Under the pieces are notes generated by a model. That model was given only the letters and a program-made list of their open reading frames with translations. It was not told the DNA's origin and did no database searches. Made by a program: the position numbers and the translations under genes. From contig CAMWMR010000004.1 in assembly GCA_947175425.1 (NCBI GenBank), forward strand, positions 45,293 to 109,292: DNA of 64,000 bases. The letters are read 5' to 3'. This stretch comes from an uncultured Porphyromonadaceae bacterium. Lineage in GTDB: Bacteria; Bacteroidota; Bacteroidia; Bacteroidales; Muribaculaceae. Shown one piece after another: positions 19,679-28,898 of the stretch (position 1 is the first letter of the stretch; the number at the start of each line of letters is the position of its first letter).

Positions 19679-20092
19679 TCAGGAAAGGCGTGCGAAAAGG
19701 TTGCCGAACTGATCGACAGCTTTTTGAAGCGCGGGACCGACGAGCGGACGGAGCATAACGGGAATATCAACGTCCATTTCGCCGTATACCTCGGTAGAGG
19801 ACGGGGTGAGGGGCTTGAAAATTACGTTGATTGCCATAGGCACAGGCGAGTTTTCGGCCTGCAAGGTAACCTTTTGGGGAGTGCGCTCCACAGCACGCAG
19901 TTTCACCTGCCCTACCTGTGGTGTGTTAATTATTATAGCGTCCTCGGTGAAAGACACGTCGCCGACACGCGAGCGTTCGCTCTCGGGAAGTTCGTCGAGT
20001 TTTGTCTGGAGCTGCCGGAAATCGGAGAATTTTTCAACGAGTTCTTCGGCAGGTCGGTCGATTGTCTGTGCAGGGGATGTATATTTTGCCAT
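19679..20092 (-). CDS. SRPBCC/polyketide-cyclase-like small protein
   Basis: MAKYTSPAQTIDRPAEELVEKFSDFRQLQTKLDELPESER... pattern of a lipid-binding-like fold; weak by-eye assignment. Confidence 0.45.
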   Translation of the reverse strand: MAKYTSPAQTIDRPAEELVEKFSDFRQLQTKLDELPESERSRVGDVSFTEDAIIINTPQVGQVKLRAVERTPQKVTLQAENSPVPMAINVIFKPLTPSSTEVYGEMDVDIPVMLRPLVGPALQKAVDQFGNLFARLS

Positions 20093-20097
20093 TTCTA

Positions 20098-20739
20098 TTA
20101 TATACGTTCGGGAGTCCAGTTAGCGGGGTCTTCGCGCCATTTGCGGAGCGCGTCAACATCGTGTTCGGATATGAATTTTGTTTGGAGTGCAACTTCGAGC
20201 ATAGCGTTGTAATCGCTGAGAGTGAGGAGTTTTACGCCTGCTTCGGCAAAGTTTTCTTCGGCAATGGGGAAGCCGTATGTAAACAGAGCAACCATACCTA
20301 CAACTTCACCGCCGGCAGCGCGGATAGCGTCGACCGCCTTGAGGGAGCTTTTGCCTGTAGAGATTAAATCTTCAACAACTACAACTTTCTGTCCCTGACG
20401 GAGGTCGCCTTCAATAAGGTTTTCCAGACCGTGATCCTTGGGAGTTGAGCGTACGTAGGCATAGGGGAGGTTGAGCATATCGGCCACAAGAGCGCCCTGT
20501 GCGATTGCACCGGTTGCGACACCTGCTACAGCTTCGGCTTCGGGGAAATTTTCCATAATCATACGCGCGAGTTCCACTTTGATGAAAGTACGGAGCGAAG
20601 GATAGGAAAGAGTTCGACGATTATCGGTGTAAATGGGGGAGTTCCACCCGGAAGCCCAAACGAAGGGATTGGCGGGTTGCAATTTTAATGCGTTGATTCT
20701 TAGGAGTTTTTCAGCCAGAAGACGAGCTACGTTTTTCAT
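20098..20739 (-). CDS. pyrE: Orotate phosphoribosyltransferase
   Basis: FVWASGWNSPIYTDNRRTLSYP, VAGVATGAIAQGALVADMLNLPYAYVRSTPKDHG, VVVVEDLISTGKSSLKAVDAIR. Confidence 0.95.
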   Translation of the reverse strand: MKNVARLLAEKLLRINALKLQPANPFVWASGWNSPIYTDNRRTLSYPSLRTFIKVELARMIMENFPEAEAVAGVATGAIAQGALVADMLNLPYAYVRSTPKDHGLENLIEGDLRQGQKVVVVEDLISTGKSSLKAVDAIRAAGGEVVGMVALFTYGFPIAEENFAEAGVKLLTLSDYNAMLEVALQTKFISEHDVDALRKWREDPANWTPERI

Positions 20740-20764
20740 ATAACCTATTGCTTGAAAATTTTTA

Positions 20765-20772
20765 CAAAGTTA
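20765..20772 (-). promoter_or_regulatory. Putative -7 box TAACTTTG of pyrE
   Basis: Reverse complement of CAAAGTTA 26 nt upstream of the start codon; no good -33. Confidence 0.45.
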
Positions 20773-20774
20773 CG

Positions 20775-20798
20775 AAAAAAGCTCGGTACTAACCGAGC
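20775..20798 (-). terminator. Intrinsic terminator after DUF4923-like gene
   Basis: Stem GCTCGGT (20781-20787)/ACCGAGC (20792-20798); A6 on + strand (20775-20780) gives U6 on the minus transcript. Confidence 0.65.
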
Positions 20799-20854
20799 CT
20801 GTATAGAGTTTGTCGCACAATAAATGTTAAAAGCGTTATCGGCGCAGGAGAGTG

Positions 20855-21541
20855 TTACTGTTTTTTGAGTTTGAAACCGATGTAAACACCGTCGTACGAT
20901 TCTAGAAGGCTTGTCAATGTACTGAGAGTGCTGTTATTAAGTACCGAAGCGACCTTTGACAGAATCTCAATCATTTTTGTTGCCTCAAAAGTGAGGTTAA
21001 GGGTGCTGCCGGCCTTGGTTGCATTTGCTTTCATTTTGCCGAGGCTTATTTTACCAAATGCACTGAAAGAGAATACGAGCATGTCGTCGCTGTCCTTTTC
21101 GACAGTTCCTTTGAGAGTGAGCACTCCCATTTTGAGCACAAAGTTGTGGTCGGCGTCAACAGTAAGTGTTGTTTTGTTGAATCCGAGACGAGTGTAATAC
21201 GGCTCGATTTTGCTTTCGAGAGCTGTCGCAGCTCCGGCGCCGCCTATTTTCTTCAGCGCATTGTCGCTTTGGAAACTTACGGCAGGCGACTGATAGTTCC
21301 AAGTGCCGGTGAGGTCGTCGACAGTAAAATTGTTGTTAGCAATGGTGTTGTTGACAAAGCTTCCTATAGCACCCAGAATGCCACTTGAAGAAGATGATGA
21401 CGAGGAGTTGTCGTCGGTCTGTTCGGTTTCACTACCGGCACCGCCGAGTTTTCCCAATATATCCTTTATATCGGGTTTTGCAGTGGCGCATGCATTAAGG
21501 CATGCGGCCATTGTTACTATTACAATAAATATCTTTTTCAT
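20855..21541 (-). CDS. DUF4923-like lipoprotein
   Basis: MKKIFIVIVTMAACLNACATAKPDIKDILG, FTVDDLTGTWNYQSPAVSFQSDNALKKIGGAGAATALESKIEPYYTRLG. Confidence 0.65.
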   Translation of the reverse strand: MKKIFIVIVTMAACLNACATAKPDIKDILGKLGGAGSETEQTDDNSSSSSSSSGILGAIGSFVNNTIANNNFTVDDLTGTWNYQSPAVSFQSDNALKKIGGAGAATALESKIEPYYTRLGFNKTTLTVDADHNFVLKMGVLTLKGTVEKDSDDMLVFSFSAFGKISLGKMKANATKAGSTLNLTFEATKMIEILSKVASVLNNSTLSTLTSLLESYDGVYIGFKLKKQ

Positions 21542-23565
21542 TTCAATATTGTGTTTGGCGCGAGTGCGTCGATATCAATTTCATGCATTTGTACATCGTC
21601 GCTTTCTTCGCGGGATATTTCGGTGTCGATTTCCTGCCAGATAGAATTATTTGACTTGAATTCGGGAACCATATGCTTCATTTCGCACACAATGTCGTGA
21701 CCTGTGCCACCATGGAGGCATGCTTCGAGACGTTTCATGTGTTGTTCCACTTCGGCATAATCGTAAGCGCGCACACGAGCCACCATAATTTTTTTGTGGT
21801 GAGTAGCCATGGTGTGTTCTTTTACGTTAAGCAGTTCTTCGTAAAGCTTTTCGCCGGGGCGTAGTCCTGTTTCTATAATTTCGATGTCATCGCCCACACG
21901 AAGACCCGAGAGAGAAATCATGCGCACGGCGAGATCCCATATTTTTACGGGCTGTCCCATGTCGAACACAAAAATTTCGCCTCCGTTACCCATGCATCCG
22001 GCTTCGAGCACCAGCGAGCATGCCTCGGGAATTGTCATGAAGTAGCGGATGATGTCGCGATGAGTGATTGTTACAGGACCACCCTGCTCTATCTGCTTGC
22101 GGAACAAGGGGATAACCGAGCCGTTGGAACCGAGCACATTGCCAAAACGTGTTGTTATGAAACGGGTGGAAATGCGGTCGGAACTTTTGCGGAGATGGAA
22201 GAAGAGGCTCTGCACATAAATTTCGGCAATTCGCTTCGACGCACCCATTACATTGGTAGGATTAACAGCTTTGTCGGTTGAAATCATCACGAATTTCTCC
22301 ACATTGTATTTCACGGCGAGGTCGGCCATGTTTTTTGTGCCGAACACGTTTGTGAGCACAGCCTCGGCAGGGTTTCGTTCCATCATCGGTACGTGCTTGT
22401 AAGCTGCCGCGTGGAAAACATAGCGGGGGCGATATTTGCTGAAGCAATGTTCCACACGCTCGCGGTTTGCAACGTCGGCAATGTAGAGGTGGATTTTCAT
22501 GTCAGGGAAATTCTGCTCCAGCTCGAGCTGCATTTCGTGCATTGGAGTTTCGGCCTGGTCGAGCAGGACGATTTCCTTTGCATCAAGAGCGGCAACCTGA
22601 CGGACAATTTCACTGCCTATCGAGCCTGCGGCACCGCTGATAAGCACAACCTGATTGCGAATTACGTTACGGATTGCAGGATTATCGGTGCGGATAGGCT
22701 CACGACCGAGGAGGTCTTCAACCTGAATATCGTGTACATGCGATGACAGCGCCGGCATTGATTTGCTGTTCATGTCGAATTCCTCCACCTGATTGAGCAT
22801 AAGCAGTTTTATGTGGTTGCGGAGGAACACATCGGCAGTACCGCTGCGCATAAGTTCCATTTGGGTAGAAAGGAACAGAAGGGTATCACACTTGTAATAT
22901 TCGAAAATTTCGGGAACTTTTTCGGGGTCGTATGTAAGAACGGGAATGCCGTTGACGGTGCTGTCGATATTCCTCGAACCGAGGCTAAGCAAAGCAATAG
23001 GATCGAAACTGCCTTCGAACTCGGTTTTGAGCGCTGAAGCAAGGAAGAAGCTGTTTATGGCCGAACCAAGCACAATAACGCGTCGTTTGTTGTGAGCCGC
23101 CCCTGCAAGGGTTATATAAAGATATTTTATGGAAAGACGCATGAGCAGCATAAGAGAGAACGCCATTACGCCAATCACAAAAATATTCCACACACTGAAA
23201 TAGGCAAATCCCAGCGTAAAGTATGTTGCAAGCGATACCATTGAAAGCACTGCCGTTGCCGAAGCAATGAGCATTACAAGTTTATAGGTATCTTCAATAA
23301 CGGAAAGACGGATAATGTACCGGCTCGTACCAAGTGATATTACAAGAATGGCGTAGGTTGCGAATTCAAATATTGCCCTTGCCAACGGGGTATAAATGAA
23401 GCTGTCGCCATACAAATGATGCGAACCGAAAGCCAATGTGAGAGCACAGCTAAAAGCTATCAGAAGCAAATCGGCCAGCAGAACCGTCCATTTGGGCGAA
23501 GGTTTTGCTATAAAATTCCTTACGGGAGAAGAGTTGGCCAAAGCTTTTATGAGCAGTTTCTTCAT
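21538..23565 (-). CDS. Membrane nucleoside-diphosphate-sugar epimerase/4,6-dehydratase (CapD/WbpM/FlaA1-like)
   Basis: N-terminal TM region; VVLISGAAGSIGSEIVRQVA, VFHAAAYKHVPMMERNPAEAVLTNVFGTKN, MISTDKAVNPTNVMGASKRIAEIY. Confidence 0.93.
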   Translation of the reverse strand: MKKLLIKALANSSPVRNFIAKPSPKWTVLLADLLLIAFSCALTLAFGSHHLYGDSFIYTPLARAIFEFATYAILVISLGTSRYIIRLSVIEDTYKLVMLIASATAVLSMVSLATYFTLGFAYFSVWNIFVIGVMAFSLMLLMRLSIKYLYITLAGAAHNKRRVIVLGSAINSFFLASALKTEFEGSFDPIALLSLGSRNIDSTVNGIPVLTYDPEKVPEIFEYYKCDTLLFLSTQMELMRSGTADVFLRNHIKLLMLNQVEEFDMNSKSMPALSSHVHDIQVEDLLGREPIRTDNPAIRNVIRNQVVLISGAAGSIGSEIVRQVAALDAKEIVLLDQAETPMHEMQLELEQNFPDMKIHLYIADVANRERVEHCFSKYRPRYVFHAAAYKHVPMMERNPAEAVLTNVFGTKNMADLAVKYNVEKFVMISTDKAVNPTNVMGASKRIAEIYVQSLFFHLRKSSDRISTRFITTRFGNVLGSNGSVIPLFRKQIEQGGPVTITHRDIIRYFMTIPEACSLVLEAGCMGNGGEIFVFDMGQPVKIWDLAVRMISLSGLRVGDDIEIIETGLRPGEKLYEELLNVKEHTMATHHKKIMVARVRAYDYAEVEQHMKRLEACLHGGTGHDIVCEMKHMVPEFKSNNSIWQEIDTEISREESDDVQMHEIDIDALAPNTILK

Positions 23566-23630
23566 TCGAGTTATAATTTTAGTTTAAATTATTCGATGCT
23601 TGCCAATGTGATAACGACACAAATCGGTTG

Positions 23631-23662
23631 CAAAGTTACTACATTTTAGCGACACACACAAA
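23631..23662 (-). promoter_or_regulatory. Bacteroidota-type promoter for the CapD-like operon
   Basis: Minus strand TTTG (23662-23659), 20 nt, TAACTTTG (23638-23631). Confidence 0.6.
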
Positions 23663-23781
23663 TAACAAATGTAATCTCACATCATTTGTTCGCTCTTTTC
23701 ATAATATTAGCCGAATATTTGTTAATTAAGCTGAACTACACGTAACATTCGGCTATTTTTTTGCGTCTAATACGGAAAAAA

Positions 23782-23813
23782 GTTGGGATTCCGACTAATA
23801 TTTCATATTTTTG
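23782..23813 (+). promoter_or_regulatory. Bacteroidota-type promoter for M16 peptidase gene
   Basis: GTTG (23782-23785), 20 nt, TATTTTTG (23806-23813). Confidence 0.55.
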
Positions 23814-23845
23814 TCATCAATTATTAACCAATCCTGCACATAATA

Positions 23846-26749
23846 ATGAAAAAGATGTTCTTGTTACCGGCGCTCCTGCTCACTTTCGGGGCAGCCTATG
23901 CCGGAAAGTATGAGTACACCACTGTGGAAGGCGACCCGATGAATACCCAGATGTACACGCTTCCCAACGGGCTCAAAATTTTTATGACCGTCAACAAGGA
24001 GGAACCACGCATCCAGGCTAATATTGCCGTGCGTGTCGGCGGCAAGAACGACCCCGCCGAAACCACCGGCCTCGCACATTATTTTGAACACCTCATGTTC
24101 AAAGGCACCGAGCAGTTCGGCACAAGCGATTATGCAAAGGAAAAACCGTATCTGGACCGCATTGAGCAGCTGTTTGAGAAATACCGTTTCACTACCGACA
24201 GCACCGAACGCCGGGCCATATATCACGAAATCGACTCTATAAGCTACGAAGCCTCCAAAATAGCTATTCCAAACGAGTACGACAAGCTTATGAACGTAAT
24301 AGGCTCGGACGGAACGAACGCCTATACTTCCTACGATGTCACCTGCTATGTGGAAAACATCCCCTCCAACCAAATCGACAACTGGGCGCGCATTCAGGCC
24401 GACCGTTTCGAGCACCCCGTAATACGCGGATTCCACACCGAGCTGGAAACAATTTACGAGGAAAAGAACATGTCGCTCACAAAGGACAGCCGCAAGGTAT
24501 ACGAAAAATATCTCTCGGCGCTCTATCCTTCGCATCCTTACGGCACACAGACGGTTCTCGGCACTCAGGAAAATCTGAAGAACCCTTCCATTACCAACGT
24601 AAAGAACTATCACAAACAGTGGTACGTTCCCAACAACATGGCAGTGTGCCTTTCGGGCGATTTCAATCCCGACGAAATGGTTGACATCATAAGCAAATAT
24701 TTCGGTCACCTCAAGCCCAACGATAATCTTCCCCGTCCGCAGCTTCCCAATGAAAAGCCGCTTGAGGAGCCCATAAAGATAGAAGTTCTCGGTCCCGAAG
24801 CCGAACAGCTTACTCTTGCATGGCGTCTCCCCGAAGCCGCAAACGAGGACATGATTGTAATGGACGTGCTCGAAAACGTAATGAACAACGGAAGTTCAGG
24901 CATTCTTGACGTGAACGTCGCTCTGCCGCAAAAAATGCTCGGTGCAAGCGCAGGCGTAATGTCAATGGCCGATGCAGGCGTTTACATCATGGCAGGACGT
25001 CCCAAAACCGGACAGACTCTTGAAGACGTGGAAGCCCTGTTCAAGGAACAGATAGAACAGCTGCGCAAGGGCGAGTTCAGCGATGAACTTGTTGAGGCTG
25101 TTAAAGAAAACCTAAAGCTCTATATACAGCAAATGCTCACCGACAACGGTTCGCGTGCACGACTGTATACAAATGCTTTTGTCAACGGTATTGACTGGAA
25201 AGATCAGATTGCGAACCTTAAAAAGCTGAACAGCATAACCAAGGACGACGTAGTTCGAGTTGCCAACAAATACCTCAACACCAACAATTACGCGGCAATA
25301 TACAAATTGCAGGGAGAGGATCCCGCCGAGCTCAAGCTTGCCAAACCGGAGCTTACTCCTATTGAAATGAACCGCGACAAAGCATCCGACTTCCTTGTGG
25401 AAATGCAGAATACCAAAGTAACTCCCATTGAGCCGGTATTCATCAATTTCGACACCGACCTTTCCAAATACACTTTGAAGGGCAACACCGAGCTGCTTTA
25501 CGTTCCCAACACCACCAACGACGAGTTCGAAGTAATTTACGTATACGACCTCGGCTCCTACCATAATCCTTTGCTCGGCTACGCTTCGGGACTGCTGAAT
25601 TTTGTAGGTACACCCGACATGACTCCCGAGCAGGTTAAAAACGAGTTCTACAAACTTGCCTGCTCCATGCGTTTCAGCATAAGCCCCGAACGCACTTACG
25701 CCGTTATCAGCGGTTTGGGCGAAAACATGGAAAAAGCCGTTGAACTGTTCGAGAATGTAATGGCCAACGCAAGCATTTCGCAGGAAGCCTACGATAATTT
25801 TGTTGCCCGCCAGGAAAAAGCCCGTAAAGACGCCAAACTGAACCAGAGCAGCAATTTCTCGGCACTCAGCTCCTATGTAACTTTCGGTCCAAAAAATCCG
25901 CAGACCGACGCCCTTTCAATCGACAGTCTGCGCGCCTCATCTCCCGAAATGTTCATCAATGCTCTGCGCGACCTCAACAACTACGAACAGACCGTGATTT
26001 TCTGGGGCAAAGCTCCGGCTGCCGAAGTGAGCGCATTGGTAGAAAAAACACATCCCATTGCAGCAGCGCCGCTTGCAGCGCCAACCGAAGAAGTATACAA
26101 GGTGGTTCATCCCGATGAAACCGTGTTCTTTATCGCTCCCTACGAGGCCAAACAGCTGTATATGATTGGTATGTCGGATCGCGGCGACGTTTATTCCACA
26201 AACCTCGAACCTGCCCGTACAATATACAACGAATACTTCGGCGGCTCCATGAACGCTATCGTATTCCAGGAAATGCGCGAAGCACGCTCGCTTGCCTACA
26301 GCGCCTGGGCAGGCATGGTTGCCCCCTCCAAGGCCGGACGTGACTACCGCTATATGTCGCAGATTGCCACACAGAACGACAAACTTATCGACGCTCTTGC
26401 CGCTTTCAACGATATTATAAATGATATGCCCAAAAGCGAGAGTGCTCTTCAGCTTGCCAAAACAGCACTCGAATCCCGTCTGCGCACAAACCGTTCCACC
26501 CACGATGACATTGCATTCCAGTACCTGAGCGCACGCGGACGTGGCCTGGATCACGATTTGAACAAGGATATTTTCGAAGCCCTTGACAAGGCCGACATGG
26601 ACATGCTCGAAAAATATCAGCACGAGCAGGTGGCCGGACGCACCTACCGTTACGGCATTCTCGCCAAGCCCGAGAACATCGATATGGAAGCTCTGCAAAA
26701 ACTCGGCAAAGTAGTGATTCTCACTCAGGAGGATATTTTCGGATATTGA
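23846..26749 (+). CDS. M16 family (insulinase/pitrilysin-type) metallopeptidase
   Basis: GLAHYFEHLMFKGTEQFG (HxxEH), downstream E in ELETIYEEKNM; second M16 domain. Confidence 0.93.
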   Translation: MKKMFLLPALLLTFGAAYAGKYEYTTVEGDPMNTQMYTLPNGLKIFMTVNKEEPRIQANIAVRVGGKNDPAETTGLAHYFEHLMFKGTEQFGTSDYAKEKPYLDRIEQLFEKYRFTTDSTERRAIYHEIDSISYEASKIAIPNEYDKLMNVIGSDGTNAYTSYDVTCYVENIPSNQIDNWARIQADRFEHPVIRGFHTELETIYEEKNMSLTKDSRKVYEKYLSALYPSHPYGTQTVLGTQENLKNPSITNVKNYHKQWYVPNNMAVCLSGDFNPDEMVDIISKYFGHLKPNDNLPRPQLPNEKPLEEPIKIEVLGPEAEQLTLAWRLPEAANEDMIVMDVLENVMNNGSSGILDVNVALPQKMLGASAGVMSMADAGVYIMAGRPKTGQTLEDVEALFKEQIEQLRKGEFSDELVEAVKENLKLYIQQMLTDNGSRARLYTNAFVNGIDWKDQIANLKKLNSITKDDVVRVANKYLNTNNYAAIYKLQGEDPAELKLAKPELTPIEMNRDKASDFLVEMQNTKVTPIEPVFINFDTDLSKYTLKGNTELLYVPNTTNDEFEVIYVYDLGSYHNPLLGYASGLLNFVGTPDMTPEQVKNEFYKLACSMRFSISPERTYAVISGLGENMEKAVELFENVMANASISQEAYDNFVARQEKARKDAKLNQSSNFSALSSYVTFGPKNPQTDALSIDSLRASSPEMFINALRDLNNYEQTVIFWGKAPAAEVSALVEKTHPIAAAPLAAPTEEVYKVVHPDETVFFIAPYEAKQLYMIGMSDRGDVYSTNLEPARTIYNEYFGGSMNAIVFQEMREARSLAYSAWAGMVAPSKAGRDYRYMSQIATQNDKLIDALAAFNDIINDMPKSESALQLAKTALESRLRTNRSTHDDIAFQYLSARGRGLDHDLNKDIFEALDKADMDMLEKYQHEQVAGRTYRYGILAKPENIDMEALQKLGKVVILTQEDIFGY

Positions 26750-26776
26750 TAACCGATAAATACAAAATCTCATTTT

Positions 26777-26807
26777 CAGAGGCTGCCGCGGCAGCCTCTG
26801 TTTTTTT
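26777..26807 (+). terminator. Intrinsic terminator after M16 peptidase
   Basis: Perfect 24-nt palindrome CAGAGGCTGCCGCGGCAGCCTCTG (26777-26800) then T7. Confidence 0.85.
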
Positions 26808-26836
26808 GGACGTAAAACAATTATTGTGTAATTTTG
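26805..26836 (+). promoter_or_regulatory. Bacteroidota-type promoter for the rhomboid gene
   Basis: TTTG (26805-26808), 20 nt, TAATTTTG (26829-26836). Confidence 0.65.
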
Positions 26837-26854
26837 CAATCTAAATTTTATTAT

Positions 26855-27619
26855 ATGTTTTCACAACGTCCCTCAATATTTTCTTCCTTACCCCCGGTTG
26901 TAAAGAATCTGTTGGTTATCAACATTCTCATATATTTTGCCATGGCGCTTGTGCCTTCCATAGAGGCCACATTCTCCAAATGGCTGGCGCTGTACTATTT
27001 CACATCGCCGTTTTTCAAGGCTTTCCAGCTGTTCACCTACATGTTCCTGCACGGAGGCTTCATGCATTTGTTTTTCAACATGTTCGCCTTGTTCATGTTC
27101 GGCCGCACCATTGAAATGACCATGGGGTCGCAGCGATTTTTGTTCTATTATATATCTTGCGGAATATGCGCGGCGCTTGTGCAGATGGGCATTTTCGCAA
27201 TTTATATCCATAACACCGCATCCCTCCTGCCCCCCGACATATACGAGCAATTCTGCCGCGACGGCATACTCACCGTGCAGAATGCCTACAACTTCCCGCC
27301 CTCCTATTGGCCGGAATTAGGAAAGCTTAACGCGTTTGTCAACACACCCATGGTTGGCGCTTCGGGTGCCATATACGGTGTTCTGTTAGCTTTCGGCTTC
27401 CTGTTCCCCAACATGCCGGTGTACATGTTCTTTATTCCTGTTCCTATCAAAGCCAAGTGGCTCATAATAGGCTACTTTGTTCTTGAACTTCTCTACGGAG
27501 TATCGGGCAGCGCCGACGGCGTGGCACACTTTGCGCATCTGGGCGGCATGATAAGCGGTTTCGTACTGCTGTGGTACTGGAAACGCAAGGGAGTTTTCAA
27601 CAACCACTGGTTCTTCTGA
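26855..27619 (+). CDS. Rhomboid family intramembrane serine protease
   Basis: MFLHGGFMHLFFNMFALFMFG, NTPMVGASGAIYGVLLAFGFLFP (GxSG), VAHFAHLGGMISGFVL. Confidence 0.93.
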   Translation: MFSQRPSIFSSLPPVVKNLLVINILIYFAMALVPSIEATFSKWLALYYFTSPFFKAFQLFTYMFLHGGFMHLFFNMFALFMFGRTIEMTMGSQRFLFYYISCGICAALVQMGIFAIYIHNTASLLPPDIYEQFCRDGILTVQNAYNFPPSYWPELGKLNAFVNTPMVGASGAIYGVLLAFGFLFPNMPVYMFFIPVPIKAKWLIIGYFVLELLYGVSGSADGVAHFAHLGGMISGFVLLWYWKRKGVFNNHWFF

Positions 27620-27626
27620 TACTGCC

Positions 27627-28826
27627 ATGCCCTCCTCTACATCCTCATCACCCGCACCACGCCGCAAACCACGCGTTCCCCGCAACACTGCGGCAGCTGC
27701 CCCCGAGCCTTCACGTAAACGAACCGGAGTGTGGACTCGCATTCTTCATGTACTGCTCATTATACTTTGCGTAATTGCCGCCTCGGCTCTTATTGTAACC
27801 GGATATGCCGGACACCTGTCCCCTATTCGCTACGGCGCCTTGTGGGGAATATTACCGCTCGCGTTTCCGTTTGCGCTTCTTGCCGTTATACTTGTGCTTG
27901 GGCTATGCCTGTTTATATGGCGCAAGGCCGCATGGATTCCGGCAGCCACACTGCTAATTTGCGCCGGGCCGATATGGAGCTACTGCCCGCTGAATATTTT
28001 TGACAAAAAAATTCCGGAGGGCGCCGAAACATTCACTATCATGTCGTACAATGTGGCGAATCTTATTCCTCGCGACAGCACTGCAACCCGAAACGGGATG
28101 ATAGATTATATACTCGACAACCGTCCCGACATTGTGTGCATTCAGGAGGCAGGATTTTTCGGAGTAAACTCCAAGAGCCGCATGACTCCCGGACAAATGG
28201 ACTCCATGCACTCGGTTTATCCGCACATTCACTTCGGAGGACGGTCCAGCCAGGGCATATTTTCCAAATATCCTATCCAGCCTCTACATTTCGAGGTGTC
28301 GAAAAATACTTTTCCTTCCGGCGACCTGGCGGCCTACCGCGTGGAAATGCCCGACGGACGACGCGTGACGGTGTTCAACGTTCACATGGCATCGTACAAT
28401 CTTAATTCCAACGACCGCGCCCTTTACCACAATCTCACCGAACTGCAAAAAGAGAATATACACGACGTGCGCACTCAACTGATTCACAAGCTTAAACTTG
28501 CGGCGATGAACCGTGCGCGACAGACACAGCAGCTAATGCGCTGGCTGAGGCAGTACGGCGGTCCCGATGCGATTGTGTGCGGCGATTTCAACGATGTTAC
28601 CGGCTGTTTCGCAATGCAGACTCTTGAGGACGCAGGCTTCAGCGATGTCTACACCCACACCGGCTTCGGTCCGATGATAACTTTCAACGACAACCGTTTC
28701 TACTTCTGTATCGACCACATTATGTACCGTGGCGACCTCAGGCCGGTATGGTTATCGAAGGGGCGTACAAAAGCATCCGACCACTACCCTCTTATGGCGG
28801 AATTTTACATCCAACCTGATAATTAA
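27627..28826 (+). CDS. Membrane-anchored endonuclease/exonuclease/phosphatase family protein
   Basis: TM segments then FTIMSYNVANL, DIVCIQEAGFF, AIVCGDFNDVTG, FCIDHIMYRGDL, SDHYPLMAEF. Confidence 0.9.
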   Translation: MPSSTSSSPAPRRKPRVPRNTAAAAPEPSRKRTGVWTRILHVLLIILCVIAASALIVTGYAGHLSPIRYGALWGILPLAFPFALLAVILVLGLCLFIWRKAAWIPAATLLICAGPIWSYCPLNIFDKKIPEGAETFTIMSYNVANLIPRDSTATRNGMIDYILDNRPDIVCIQEAGFFGVNSKSRMTPGQMDSMHSVYPHIHFGGRSSQGIFSKYPIQPLHFEVSKNTFPSGDLAAYRVEMPDGRRVTVFNVHMASYNLNSNDRALYHNLTELQKENIHDVRTQLIHKLKLAAMNRARQTQQLMRWLRQYGGPDAIVCGDFNDVTGCFAMQTLEDAGFSDVYTHTGFGPMITFNDNRFYFCIDHIMYRGDLRPVWLSKGRTKASDHYPLMAEFYIQPDN

Positions 28827-28898
28827 ACTTCACAAAACGTTAAAAACTGCGAGTAACCGAATCAATTCTCTTGCGGAATCTCGACAAAACCAAACTCT

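Noticed and set aside
21397-21420. Run of Ser codons (SSSSSSSS) in DUF4923-like lipoprotein as a phase-variable repeat
   Set aside because: Codons are mixed (no mononucleotide or pure-triplet tract), so slippage is unlikely; a plain lipoprotein linker.
25937-26839. 300-aa minus ORF opposite the end of M16 peptidase
   Set aside because: Runs through the terminator palindrome and antisense to M16; no family signal.
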